From Acidobacteriota bacterium (GTDB lineage Bacteria > Acidobacteriota > Vicinamibacteria > Vicinamibacterales > Vicinamibacteraceae), in the NCBI GenBank assembly GCA_020845575.1, contig JADLFL010000076.1:1-64000 (forward strand): a DNA stretch of 64,000 bases, given 5' to 3'. Both the position numbers and the translations under genes were made by a program. The notes under the pieces were generated by a model. It did not search any database and was not told the DNA's origin. It worked only from the letters and a program-made list of their open reading frames with translations. Shown here one piece after another: positions 16,861-24,756 of this stretch (its first letter is position 1; each line of letters begins with the position of its first letter).

Positions 16861-17475
16861 TCACGGTGTGGGCACGCCGCGGCCGATCTCCTTGCGCAAC
16901 CACGCCCGTGCGGCTTCCCAGTCGCGCTGGGCCGTCTTGGGCGAGACGCCGATGGCCTGCGCCACTTCGTCGTTGGTCAGGCCACCGAACAGCCGTTGCT
17001 CGAAGATCGTCGCGGCGCGCGGGAAGGTGGCCGCCAGTCTGGTCAACGCGGCATCGAGCGCCAGCGTCTCGTCGATGGCGTGTTCCGGCAGAAGAGGTTC
17101 GACCTCGTCGAGAGGGACGGGCGACACGCCATCGCCGCGCTTGACGCGCCGCCGGGCGCGCGCATGGTCGACGAGCACGCGTCGCATGGTGTTGGAGACG
17201 GCGGCAAAGAACGCGTCACGATCGGCGGGCTGGAGATGGCGCTGCGACGACAGTCGGATGTACGCCTCGTGAGCGAGTGCCGTCGTTCCGAGCGTGTGTG
17301 CGTCGCGCTCGGATCGGAGGCGCTGACGGGCGAGGCGGCGGAGATCCTGGTAGAGCAGTGGCACCAGGCGATCGAGCGCTCCCGGTGCTCCGTCGCGCCA
17401 TGCCTGGAGCGCGAGCGTCACCTCGCCCGCCGTGTCGCGCGGCCAGGTGACCGGAGGGTCGTCGTGAGCAGGCAC
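16861..17475 (-). CDS. ECF-type sigma factor (acidobacterial/planctomycete group, TIGR02999-like)
   Basis: A 204-residue sigma-70-family protein. Region 2 is seen in LVPLLYQDLRRLARQRLRSE and the stretch THTLGTTALAHEAYIRL, with FFAAVSNTMRRVLVDHARAR; region 4 in GLTNDEVAQAIGVSPKTAQR. This is the group usually encoded beside a PknB-like kinase, as here, and thought to be controlled by phosphorylation rather than by an anti-sigma factor. The start is set at the GTG at 17475; no ATG suits, so this is less certain. Confidence 0.88.
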   Translation of the reverse strand: MPAHDDPPVTWPRDTAGEVTLALQAWRDGAPGALDRLVPLLYQDLRRLARQRLRSERDAHTLGTTALAHEAYIRLSSQRHLQPADRDAFFAAVSNTMRRVLVDHARARRRVKRGDGVSPVPLDEVEPLLPEHAIDETLALDAALTRLAATFPRAATIFEQRLFGGLTNDEVAQAIGVSPKTAQRDWEAARAWLRKEIGRGVPTP

Positions 17476-17517
17476 GACGGGATGGTAACGCGAGCGCGAG
17501 CAGGACATACTGCCGCG

Positions 17518-18879
17518 GTGGAAAGCCACGACCTGATCGCCAGCGCCCTGCGAGCGGCGAGCGATACGAAGCACCTGTCCTGCGCGGCAGGGGTGCGACA
17601 CGACGTGGCGGCGATCTTCGGCCGTCCTGAGCTGTTCGCCGATCGAGAGGCCATTGTCGTCGCGGATCGGAACACGTATGCGGCGGCCGGCGCGGATGTC
17701 CTCGACAGCTTCCGCCGCGCCGGTGCGCGCGTCGACGAGCCGTTCATCTTCGGGCCCGACGTCTACGCCGACGATCGGTGCGTGCGGCAGCTGCAGGCGG
17801 CACTCCAGGGAACGCCTGGCATTCCCGTGGCTGTCGGGTCGGGAACGATCAACGACCTGACCAAGCTCGTCGCGCATCGGCTGGGCCGCCCATACATGGC
17901 CGTTGCGACGGCCGCGTCGATGGACGGCTACACCGCATACGGTGCCTCCATCACGTACAAGGGCTCGAAGCAGACGTTCGAGTGTCCGGCCCCGCTGGCG
18001 GTGGCGGCCGATCTCGAGACGATTGCGAAGGCGCCAGCAGGCCTGAACGCGTCGGGGTACGCCGACCTCCTGGCCAAGATCGCCGCCGGTGCCGACTGGA
18101 TCGTCGCCGACGCGGCGGGCATCGAACCGATCGATCCTGCTGTCTGGCAGGCCGTGCAGGGATTGCTGCACGACTGGGTGTCGTCGCCCGATGACGTTGC
18201 CGCCGGCGATCCCGTCGCCCTGCGCAATCTGGTGAACGGTCTGATGATGAGCGGGTTCGCGATGCAGGCAGCGCGCACGAGCCGGCCGGCATCAGGCGCG
18301 GACCATCAGTTCAGTCACCTCTGGGACATGCAGCACCACACCCACGATGGTGTGGCACCGTCGCACGGGTTCAAGGTGGGGATCGGGACGCTGGCGTCGA
18401 CGGCGTTGTACGACGAACTGTTCCAGCGTGGACTGGGCGCGACGCCTGTCGCTGAACTCGTTGCTCGATGGCCCGCCGCTGACGCACTCGAACGGGAGGT
18501 CCGCCGCCACTTCGAACCGGGCGAGCTCGCGGACAAGGCCGTGGAGGAGACGCTGGCGAAGTATCCGGATCGCGAGCGCCTGCGAGATCAGCTCGAACGC
18601 CTGCGCCGCGCGTGGCCGCAGCTCGTGCCGCGCCTGCAGGCGCAACTGACTCCATTCCAACGGCTGCAGGAGATGTTGCGGCGGGCCGGTTGTCCGTGCG
18701 AGCCTGAGCAAATCGGAATCTCGCGACAGCGATTGCGTACCAGTTATCGGCAGGCGTACTGTATCCGTCGCCGCTTCACCGTGCTCGACGTGGCGATGCT
18801 GTTCGGAGAGTTCGATACGACTGTCGACGCGCTGTTCGCTCCCGATGGCAGCTGGGGCGCAAGGGCAACCCTGGCATGA
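17518..18879 (+). CDS. araM: AraM-like sn-glycerol-1-phosphate dehydrogenase family protein
   Basis: A 453-residue iron-alcohol-dehydrogenase-fold protein of the AraM/EgsA group. The NAD-binding core is marked by PVAVGSGTINDLTKLVAH and PYMAVATAASMDGYTA; metal ligands are expected in the Asp at the NLVNG/ASGYADLLAK region and the His cluster ADHQFSHLWDMQHH. B. subtilis AraM reduces dihydroxyacetone phosphate to sn-glycerol-1-phosphate. Here it leads an operon with a phosphatase, a polyol permease and a sugar kinase, so its true substrate may be a polyol or sugar phosphate. I use the GTG at 17518; the ATG at 17482 is also possible but leaves only 6 bp to the divergent sigma gene. Confidence 0.8.
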   Translation: MESHDLIASALRAASDTKHLSCAAGVRHDVAAIFGRPELFADREAIVVADRNTYAAAGADVLDSFRRAGARVDEPFIFGPDVYADDRCVRQLQAALQGTPGIPVAVGSGTINDLTKLVAHRLGRPYMAVATAASMDGYTAYGASITYKGSKQTFECPAPLAVAADLETIAKAPAGLNASGYADLLAKIAAGADWIVADAAGIEPIDPAVWQAVQGLLHDWVSSPDDVAAGDPVALRNLVNGLMMSGFAMQAARTSRPASGADHQFSHLWDMQHHTHDGVAPSHGFKVGIGTLASTALYDELFQRGLGATPVAELVARWPAADALEREVRRHFEPGELADKAVEETLAKYPDRERLRDQLERLRRAWPQLVPRLQAQLTPFQRLQEMLRRAGCPCEPEQIGISRQRLRTSYRQAYCIRRRFTVLDVAMLFGEFDTTVDALFAPDGSWGARATLA

Positions 18880-19724
18880 CCGATACCGGTGCGAAGGACC
18901 TGCAGGCGATCCGGCATGTCGTGCTCGATCTGGACGGCACCCTGTATCGCGGCGATCGCCTGTTCGATGTCTCGATCCCCTTCCTCGAACGATTGCGTGT
19001 CCTCGGGATCGGGTACACGTTCCTCACGAACAACACGTCCCGCAGCACGCGCGACTACGTCGAGAAGCTGAAGGCCCTCGGGATCGCCGCGAGTGAGTCC
19101 GAGATCTACACGCCTGCCGATTCGACGATTGCGTATCTTGCGGACGTCCTTCCCGATGTGACGCGACTCGGCGTGCTCGGCACGCCATCGCTGTGCCGAC
19201 AGTTCGAAGAAGCAGGATTCTCCGTCGGCTGGGACGAGTGCGAAGCCGTGATCGTCGGCTTCGACACGACGCTCGACTACGACAGGCTGTGCCGGGCCGC
19301 GTACGGGATCAGCCGGGGCCTTCCGTACATCGCCACACATCCCGACCTCGTGTGTCCGACCGACGAGGCGACGGTGCTGGTCGACTGCGGTGCGATCTGC
19401 GCGTGCCTGTCTGCCGCAACGGGCAGGACGCCCGTCGTGCTCGGCAAGCCCGATCCGAACATGCTGATCGACCTGGCGCGCCGGCAGGGCGTGGCACTCG
19501 ACTCGCTCGCGATGGTGGGCGATCGGCTGTATACCGACATCGCGATGGCGCAACTGGCTGGCGCGGTGTCGGTGCTCGTGCTCAGCGGCGAAGCGACGAT
19601 GGCTGACGCCGCGGCGATGGCATCGCCACCGGATGTCATCGTCCAGGATGTCGGGGAACTGGGCGTCATGCTGTCTCGCGCGCGAGACGCGCGCGGCGCA
19701 GGCGCCAACCGCATCGTGAAGTGA
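18876..19724 (+). CDS. HAD-IIA (NagD/AraL-like) sugar phosphatase
   Basis: A 282-residue HAD-superfamily hydrolase. Motif I is LDLDGTLYRGD (nucleophile and acid Asp), motif II FLTNNTSRS, and motifs III-IV are GKPDPNM and MVGDRLYTDI. The C2A cap and length match NagD/AraL. In B. subtilis araL lies next to araM, and AraL dephosphorylates sugar phosphates, perhaps as a safety valve. The gene overlaps araM by ATGA, so it is co-translated. Confidence 0.88.
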   Translation: MTDTGAKDLQAIRHVVLDLDGTLYRGDRLFDVSIPFLERLRVLGIGYTFLTNNTSRSTRDYVEKLKALGIAASESEIYTPADSTIAYLADVLPDVTRLGVLGTPSLCRQFEEAGFSVGWDECEAVIVGFDTTLDYDRLCRAAYGISRGLPYIATHPDLVCPTDEATVLVDCGAICACLSAATGRTPVVLGKPDPNMLIDLARRQGVALDSLAMVGDRLYTDIAMAQLAGAVSVLVLSGEATMADAAAMASPPDVIVQDVGELGVMLSRARDARGAGANRIVK

Positions 19725-19750
19725 CCCACGTGACGCGTACGGAGTGAGAG

Positions 19751-21019
19751 ATGCAGGCTGCAGACGCGCTCGACCCGACTCCGCGATCGATCCTCGATCG
19801 CATCGGCATCCATCCACCGCTCGCATGGGGATACGTGGGCCTGTTCCTGTTCATGATCGGGGACGGCATCGAACTCGGCTATCTCTCCAGGTACCTCATC
19901 GATCAGGGCATCGCCGACAAGGATGGTGCGGCGTGGGTCTTCACCGCCTACGGCCTCACGACGGCCATCGCGGCGTGGCTCTCGGGCGCGCTCTCCGACC
20001 TCCTGAGCCCGCGCAGGGTGATGGCGATCGGCCTCGCCATCTGGGTGGCGTTCGAGGTGGCGTTTCTCGTGCTCGGCCTCGGGCCCGGCAACTTCCCCCT
20101 GATCATGGCCATGTACGCGCTGCGTGGCTTCGGGTATCCGCTGTTCGCGTTCGGATTCCTGGTCTGGATCTCCGTGGCGGCGCCGCGACACCGGCTGGGG
20201 ACGTCGATGGGATGGTTCTGGTTCGCGTTCACGGGCGGCCTGCTGGCGCTCAGTCCCCGCGTCGCCGACGTGGCGATCGCGACCGTCGGCAGGTTCGAAA
20301 CGCTGTGGCTGTCGCTGGGGATCGTGATCGTCGGCGGGCTCGTCGCGCTTCTCGGCCTTCGAGAGCCGACGGGCGCGCAGCGTCTGGCGGGGCCTGGCGC
20401 ACGCCCACTCCAGACGCTGCTCTCCAGCATCTCGATCGCGGGGCGTCATCCGAAGACGCTGGTCGGATGCATCGTCCGCATGATCAACACGACGGCGCAG
20501 CAGGGATTCGTCGTCTTCATGCCGGTGTGGCTGGCCGAGATCGGGTTCGCCGAAGGCGACTGGCTCCGCATCCTCAGTTACATGTTCATCAGCAACGTGA
20601 TCTGGAACCTGTTGTTCGGCATCATCGGCGACAGACTGGGCTGGCGGCAGACGGTGGCCTTCTGCGGCGGCGTTGGCTGCACGGCGACGACGCTATTGCT
20701 CTATTACGCCGCACTCAGCGGCCCGGCCAACTACTGGCTCGTCGTGCTGGCCGCGGTGCTGTACGGCGCCACGCTGGCCGGGTACGTCCCGCTGTCGGCG
20801 CTGATGCCGTCGCTCGCCCCTGAGAGCAAGGGCGCAGCGATGTCGCTGCTCAACCTCGGGGCCGGCGCGTCGAACTGGCTCGGACCGGGCATCCTGTCGC
20901 TGTTCTGGAAGAGTCATGGCGTGGGCGTCGTCATGTGGATTTATGCAGGTCTGTACCTGGTCAGCGCCGTGATGGCGCTGTTCCTGACGCTGCCCAAGGA
21001 TGAGGGAGTCACAGCATGA
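19751..21019 (+). CDS. MFS polyol permease (RbtT/DalT/CsbX family)
   Basis: A 422-residue twelve-helix transporter. Strong resemblance to Klebsiella ribitol permease RbtT: FMIGDGIELGYLSRYLIDQG early, MYALRGFGYPLFAFGFLVWI, RMINTTAQQGFVVFMPVW, and the late motif KGAAMSLLNLGAGASNWLGP. These positions match conserved blocks of the polyol permease family, which imports ribitol and D-arabitol with protons. It follows the phosphatase by 26 bp and overlaps the kinase gene at ATGA. The substrate is inferred to be a pentitol or a related sugar. Confidence 0.85.
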   Translation: MQAADALDPTPRSILDRIGIHPPLAWGYVGLFLFMIGDGIELGYLSRYLIDQGIADKDGAAWVFTAYGLTTAIAAWLSGALSDLLSPRRVMAIGLAIWVAFEVAFLVLGLGPGNFPLIMAMYALRGFGYPLFAFGFLVWISVAAPRHRLGTSMGWFWFAFTGGLLALSPRVADVAIATVGRFETLWLSLGIVIVGGLVALLGLREPTGAQRLAGPGARPLQTLLSSISIAGRHPKTLVGCIVRMINTTAQQGFVVFMPVWLAEIGFAEGDWLRILSYMFISNVIWNLLFGIIGDRLGWRQTVAFCGGVGCTATTLLLYYAALSGPANYWLVVLAAVLYGATLAGYVPLSALMPSLAPESKGAAMSLLNLGAGASNWLGPGILSLFWKSHGVGVVMWIYAGLYLVSAVMALFLTLPKDEGVTA

Positions 21020-22590
21020 GCGTTGTCGCGGGGATCGACTTCGGCACACAGAGCGTTCGCGTCTCGATCATTGACAGCGAGCGCGGCAGGCTGGGCACCG
21101 GCACGGCGACGTATCCGCTGCACCGCCGGCGTGAGGATCCCGACTTCGCCACGCAGAGCCATGCCGACCACCTGACGGCGCTCGAATCGGCCATGCTGCA
21201 GGCGATCGCGTCAGCGGGCATCGATGGCCACGACGTCGCGGCGCTGGCTGTCGATACGACGGGCTCGACCATCGTGCCGCTGGACGACCACCTTCAACCG
21301 CTCGACGACTACTACGTGTGGTGCGATCACAGGGCGTGGCGTGAGGCAGCCGCGATCACGCAGACCGCTCGCGACACGGCGCTGCCGGCGCTGGAGTGGT
21401 GCGGCGGCAGTTACTCGTCCGAGTTCGGTCTCTCGAAGGTGCTGCACTGGCTCGTCAATAATCCCGATCGTCGCGCGCGCATGGCCACGGCCATCGAGCA
21501 CTGCGACTTCATGACGGCCACGTTGTGCGGCGTCACCACGGTGGCCGACCTGCCGCGCAGCGTATGCGCGATGGGGCACAAGTGGATGTGGAACGCGTCG
21601 CTCGGCGGGCTGCCGTCCGAGGAGTTCCTGACGCGCGTGGATCCGCTGCTGGCTGGCGTGCGGGAGAAGCTCGACGGCCGCTATGAGAAGAGCGACGTGC
21701 AGGCGGGAGCGCTGTGCCCTGAATGGGCGCGGCGACTGGGTCTGCGCGCGGGTATTCCGATCCCGTTCGGTGCGCTCGACGCGCACTGGGATGCCATCGG
21801 TGCCGGCATCGGCCTGGGCGACCTCGTCAACGTCATCGGCACATCCACGTGCGTGATGGCGATCACCGAGAAGACGACACTGATCCCCGGTGTGTTCGGC
21901 GTGGTGGAGGGGTCCATTCACCCGGCGTATACGGGTATCGAGGCAGGACTGTCGGCGGCTGGAGACCTGTTCGACGCCATCGCGCGGCGGTCAGGGGCGA
22001 CGTTGAGCGAACTGACGACAGCCATCGCGTCGCACCGCGTGGGACAGACGGGACTGCTGCGCCTGGCGTGGGACAACGGCGATCGCTGCGTCCTCGCGAA
22101 TCCGCACCTGGGCGGCGTCACGCTGGGATGGAACCTGCAGCACACGGCCGCCGATGAACTGTTTGCCGCAATCGAGAGCACGGCGTTCCACACGCGGATC
22201 ATCCTGGAGCGCATCGCGGAGTATGGCGTGCCGGTGCGGCGGGTCATCAACGCCGGCGGCATTCCGCAACGCAACGCCGTGCTGAACCGCGTGTACGCGA
22301 ACATCCTGAACACGCCCATCCTGGTGCCGACGTTCGACCCGACGAGCGTGGGCTCGGCGGTCTTCGCCTTCCTGGCGGCCGGGACGTTCCGGTCGGTGGA
22401 AGAGGCGCAGCGGGCGCTGTGCCTGTCCTACGAGACGATCGAGCCAGACGACGCGTCCGCACGAACGGCAGACGAACTGTTCGAGATGTTCCGGACCGTC
22501 TACCAGGCGTTCGGGCAGCCGGAGTCCGCTCCGGCAGCAATAGGCAAGGTGCTACCGACACTTCGCAGCATGGCTTCGAACGCGCGTTGA
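21016..22590 (+). CDS. FGGY carbohydrate kinase, ribulokinase (AraB)-like
   Basis: A 524-residue FGGY-family kinase. Phosphate loop 1 is GIDFGTQSVRVSII at the N-terminus, then AVDTTGSTIVPLD, the catalytic-Asp region PFGALDAHWDAIGAG, and the ADP-site GTSTCVMAIT and NAGGIPQRNAVLNR. The run GGSYSSEFGLSKVLHWL and MGHKWMWN recall L-ribulokinases. With the pentitol-type permease it probably phosphorylates a ketopentose or polyol. ATGA-coupled to the permease gene; last gene of the operon. Confidence 0.85.
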   Translation: MSVVAGIDFGTQSVRVSIIDSERGRLGTGTATYPLHRRREDPDFATQSHADHLTALESAMLQAIASAGIDGHDVAALAVDTTGSTIVPLDDHLQPLDDYYVWCDHRAWREAAAITQTARDTALPALEWCGGSYSSEFGLSKVLHWLVNNPDRRARMATAIEHCDFMTATLCGVTTVADLPRSVCAMGHKWMWNASLGGLPSEEFLTRVDPLLAGVREKLDGRYEKSDVQAGALCPEWARRLGLRAGIPIPFGALDAHWDAIGAGIGLGDLVNVIGTSTCVMAITEKTTLIPGVFGVVEGSIHPAYTGIEAGLSAAGDLFDAIARRSGATLSELTTAIASHRVGQTGLLRLAWDNGDRCVLANPHLGGVTLGWNLQHTAADELFAAIESTAFHTRIILERIAEYGVPVRRVINAGGIPQRNAVLNRVYANILNTPILVPTFDPTSVGSAVFAFLAAGTFRSVEEAQRALCLSYETIEPDDASARTADELFEMFRTVYQAFGQPESAPAAIGKVLPTLRSMASNAR

Positions 22591-22600
22591 ACGGCTGCTG

Positions 22601-22622
22601 GCTATAGCTATAGCTATAGCTA
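22601..22622. repeat. Short tandem repeat (GCTATA)n
   Basis: Three GCTATA units plus GCTA follow the kinase gene and run into the stop codon of the convergent membrane-protein gene. AT-rich and self-complementary. It may form a small hairpin at the end of both transcripts or be a site of slippage. Confidence 0.7.
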
Positions 22623-23072
22623 GGCGGCGCGGGATCGGGCTGCAACGATTGCGATCGGAAGTCCGACCACGAGCATGTGCATCGCCAGTGGCACGGGCGC
22701 CCACGGCGGCGGCCACGCCGCGGCGCGCAACGCCGAGAGCGGCAGGACGATGCAGTTCATGCCGTAGAAGACGATCGCACCGTACAGCAACCCACTCGGG
22801 ATCGGCCGGCGGTTCAGCGATGGTGCCATCCGCGTCGTGAACACGTAGATGGCGGCCCAGATGGTGGCGATCAGGAAGTGGAGCACGACGCCGATGACGT
22901 ACGCCGGCACGCCGCCGGCGTACGCGGCCTCACGGCCGACCAGACCGGCCGTCACGTTCTGGAAGACGCGCAGCCCCGTGCCGTAGTAGGCGAGGGCGAA
23001 CAGGAAGTCGCCAAGGCCGGCCAGCAAGCCTCCGAGACCGATCGCCGCAAGAGGGTTCGTCACACGTCTCAT
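22620..23072 (-). CDS. Uncharacterised four-helix membrane protein
   Basis: A 150-residue protein with about four hydrophobic helices (roughly 8-30, 52-75, 92-115, 123-146). The features LAGLGDFLFALAYYG and the middle 'RRPIPSGLLYGAIVFYGMN' are shared with a family of short bacterial membrane proteins of unknown role. No catalytic motif is visible. It stands alone and converges on the sugar-kinase operon. Function not assignable. Confidence 0.7.
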   Translation of the reverse strand: MRRVTNPLAAIGLGGLLAGLGDFLFALAYYGTGLRVFQNVTAGLVGREAAYAGGVPAYVIGVVLHFLIATIWAAIYVFTTRMAPSLNRRPIPSGLLYGAIVFYGMNCIVLPLSALRAAAWPPPWAPVPLAMHMLVVGLPIAIVAARSRAA

Positions 23073-23173
23073 CGTCTCGCGGCGATCATCGTAGCGCGCT
23101 GCCGGCTGCCGGAGTGATCGTCAGGATCGTATGCAGGCGGTCCTGCGCGCCCACCAACTCGGCTTCCTCTGAT

Positions 23174-23989
23174 TCAAGGTTCCCGTCGCCGCCACTTGAT
23201 GCGGGTGTAGGCGATCCGGAAACCGTGCCGTTCGGCGTTGCGTTGCGAGGCGCTGCCCGGCCGTGCCGACATCATCGCCAGGTCGCAGCCCTGGCTCGAC
23301 GCCTCGTCGAGACGTGCACTCAGGAGTGCCAGTTGCGCTCCGCGGCGACGGAATGCCGGCCGCGTGCTCGCACCTGCCAGCACGGCCACGCCGTCGTGGA
23401 TGGCCAGCACACCCGTTGCGGCCGCTTCGCCGTGGTGCTCGGCCACGTAGCACGTCGCCGAGCGCATGCGCACGTAGACGCCACCGACCGCGCGCACGAA
23501 CGGCACGACTTCCGGCGTGTCGCTCCAGCCGTCTGCGGCAACCTCGGCCCATGCATCCGCTTCATCCGCGTCGACGGCGCGTGTGGCAGGCGCATCGTCG
23601 CCAGGCGCCGCCACGCCGCCAGCCACCGGTCGGTAGAGCACGCTGGTCAGTTCGAACGGTTCGTAACCGGCAGCTGTCAGGACACCAAGAGCATCGCCGA
23701 GCGCCAGCGGACTCACCTCGTGCTCGGCCTGGACGCCACGCGCCGCGAAGAATGCCTCGATGGCCATCAGCGTGTCGTTTCGTACCGCCACGTCGAGACC
23801 GAGGCCGAAGGACTGCGTCAGCGGTGAGCCGACGCCGTCGAAAATCGCCCAGGCACCGTCGATGTCCTGCCAGCACGCGCCGAGATCGGGCACCAGCGCG
23901 GCCCGCGCCTCGACGAAGCGGCACCCGATCGCGCCTTCGGCGCGCTCGAGACGGATGGCAAGGGCGTGATCGACGAGTGGATAAGCCAT
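23174..23989 (-). CDS. GNAT family N-acetyltransferase
   Basis: A 271-residue protein whose C-terminal half is a GNAT domain: GVLAIHDGVAVLAGASTRPA (strands 4-5), the acetyl-CoA loop RRRGAQLALLSARL and the closing SQRNAERHGFRIAYTR. The N-terminal 130 residues form a second, diverged half, as in two-domain acetyltransferases. I start at the ATG at 23989, before MAYPLVDHALAIRLERAEG; the longer frame is low-complexity. Substrate unknown. Confidence 0.82.
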   Translation of the reverse strand: MAYPLVDHALAIRLERAEGAIGCRFVEARAALVPDLGACWQDIDGAWAIFDGVGSPLTQSFGLGLDVAVRNDTLMAIEAFFAARGVQAEHEVSPLALGDALGVLTAAGYEPFELTSVLYRPVAGGVAAPGDDAPATRAVDADEADAWAEVAADGWSDTPEVVPFVRAVGGVYVRMRSATCYVAEHHGEAAATGVLAIHDGVAVLAGASTRPAFRRRGAQLALLSARLDEASSQGCDLAMMSARPGSASQRNAERHGFRIAYTRIKWRRREP

Positions 23990-24073
23990 GGTGTCGCTCG
24001 AAGAGCTTCGCACAGAGCGCCGACGTCTTGTCGAGCAAGGCATGGCGTTACGCTGTTGCCGGTCGGGCGTGTT

Positions 24074-24397
24074 CTACGGATTCCCGGCTTGTCTGGCTCT
24101 CGACGAGAGCCGTCCTGGACGAAGCAGGCGCTCCGAGCGCATGACGTACAGAATCAACACCCTGCGTCCATCGAAGCGGTAGAACACGCGACACGGCGGC
24201 TCGACGATCTGCCGATAGCGCGAGCGTCCGAGTTCCGATGGTCGACTCCCGCTCTCCGGGTGAGCGGCCAGCTGCTCCACATGGCCGAAGACGCGTGCAA
24301 CCAACTCGGATGCGGCAACCGGATTCTCCAGGGCGATGTAGTCGGCGATGGCATCCAGATCGCCGAGGGCCGGCTCCGACCAGACTATTTCAGCCAT
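24074..24397 (-). CDS. RelE/ParE-type toxin
   Basis: A 107-residue RelE/ParE fold: IVWSEPALGDLDAIADYIAL at the start and the core RYRQIVEPPCRVFYRFDGRR with VLILYVMRSERLL. ParE relatives poison gyrase; RelE relatives cut mRNA at the ribosome. Which applies cannot be told. It overlaps its antitoxin by 13 bp. Confidence 0.9.
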   Translation of the reverse strand: MAEIVWSEPALGDLDAIADYIALENPVAASELVARVFGHVEQLAAHPESGSRPSELGRSRYRQIVEPPCRVFYRFDGRRVLILYVMRSERLLRPGRLSSRARQAGNP

Positions 24398-24642
24398 CTG
24401 CCGAGACGCTTCCTGGCCTGCGCGTGGGTGGCGACACGCCCCTCGGCGATCGCCTGTTCGCCCCGGGCGATGCCCTCGAGCACGGCCATGCGCTGCTGCA
24501 TGCGCTCGTAGCTCTCGACGTCCACCAGGTAGGCGCTCGGCAGGCCGTGCTGGGTGATGAGGATGGGTTCCCTGTCCCGTTCGATGTCCGAGAGGAGTTC
24601 GGTCGCCTGTCGTTTGAGTGTCGTGACGAGTTCCGTACGCAT
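24385..24642 (-). CDS. Phd/YefM-type antitoxin
   Basis: An 85-residue Phd/YefM protein (VTTLKRQATELLSDIERDRE, then ILITQHGLPSAYLVDVESYE) with a C-terminal helix for toxin binding. It is upstream of and overlaps the RelE/ParE gene. The perfect palindrome just before its start is the likely operator. Confidence 0.9.
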   Translation of the reverse strand: MRTELVTTLKRQATELLSDIERDREPILITQHGLPSAYLVDVESYERMQQRMAVLEGIARGEQAIAEGRVATHAQARKRLGRWLK

Positions 24643-24644
24643 GA

Positions 24645-24664
24645 AGTGATACTACAGTATCACT
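24645..24664. promoter_or_regulatory. Palindromic operator of Phd/RelE operon
   Basis: AGTGATACT-AC-AGTATCACT is a perfect inverted repeat, AT-rich, three bases before the antitoxin start. This is the classic place for Phd autoregulation. Confidence 0.65.
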
Positions 24665-24756
24665 ATCGATCTGGCGCTACGCTGTTGCAGGATTCTGACG
24701 CAGTGGAAGAGGCTCATGCGCATGGAAGCGTCTCGAGCCGGGAAGGCACTGAACGC

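Noticed and set aside
22601-22622. Possible CRISPR-like or phage attachment repeat
   Set aside because: Units are six bases with no spacers, no cas genes and no integrase nearby.
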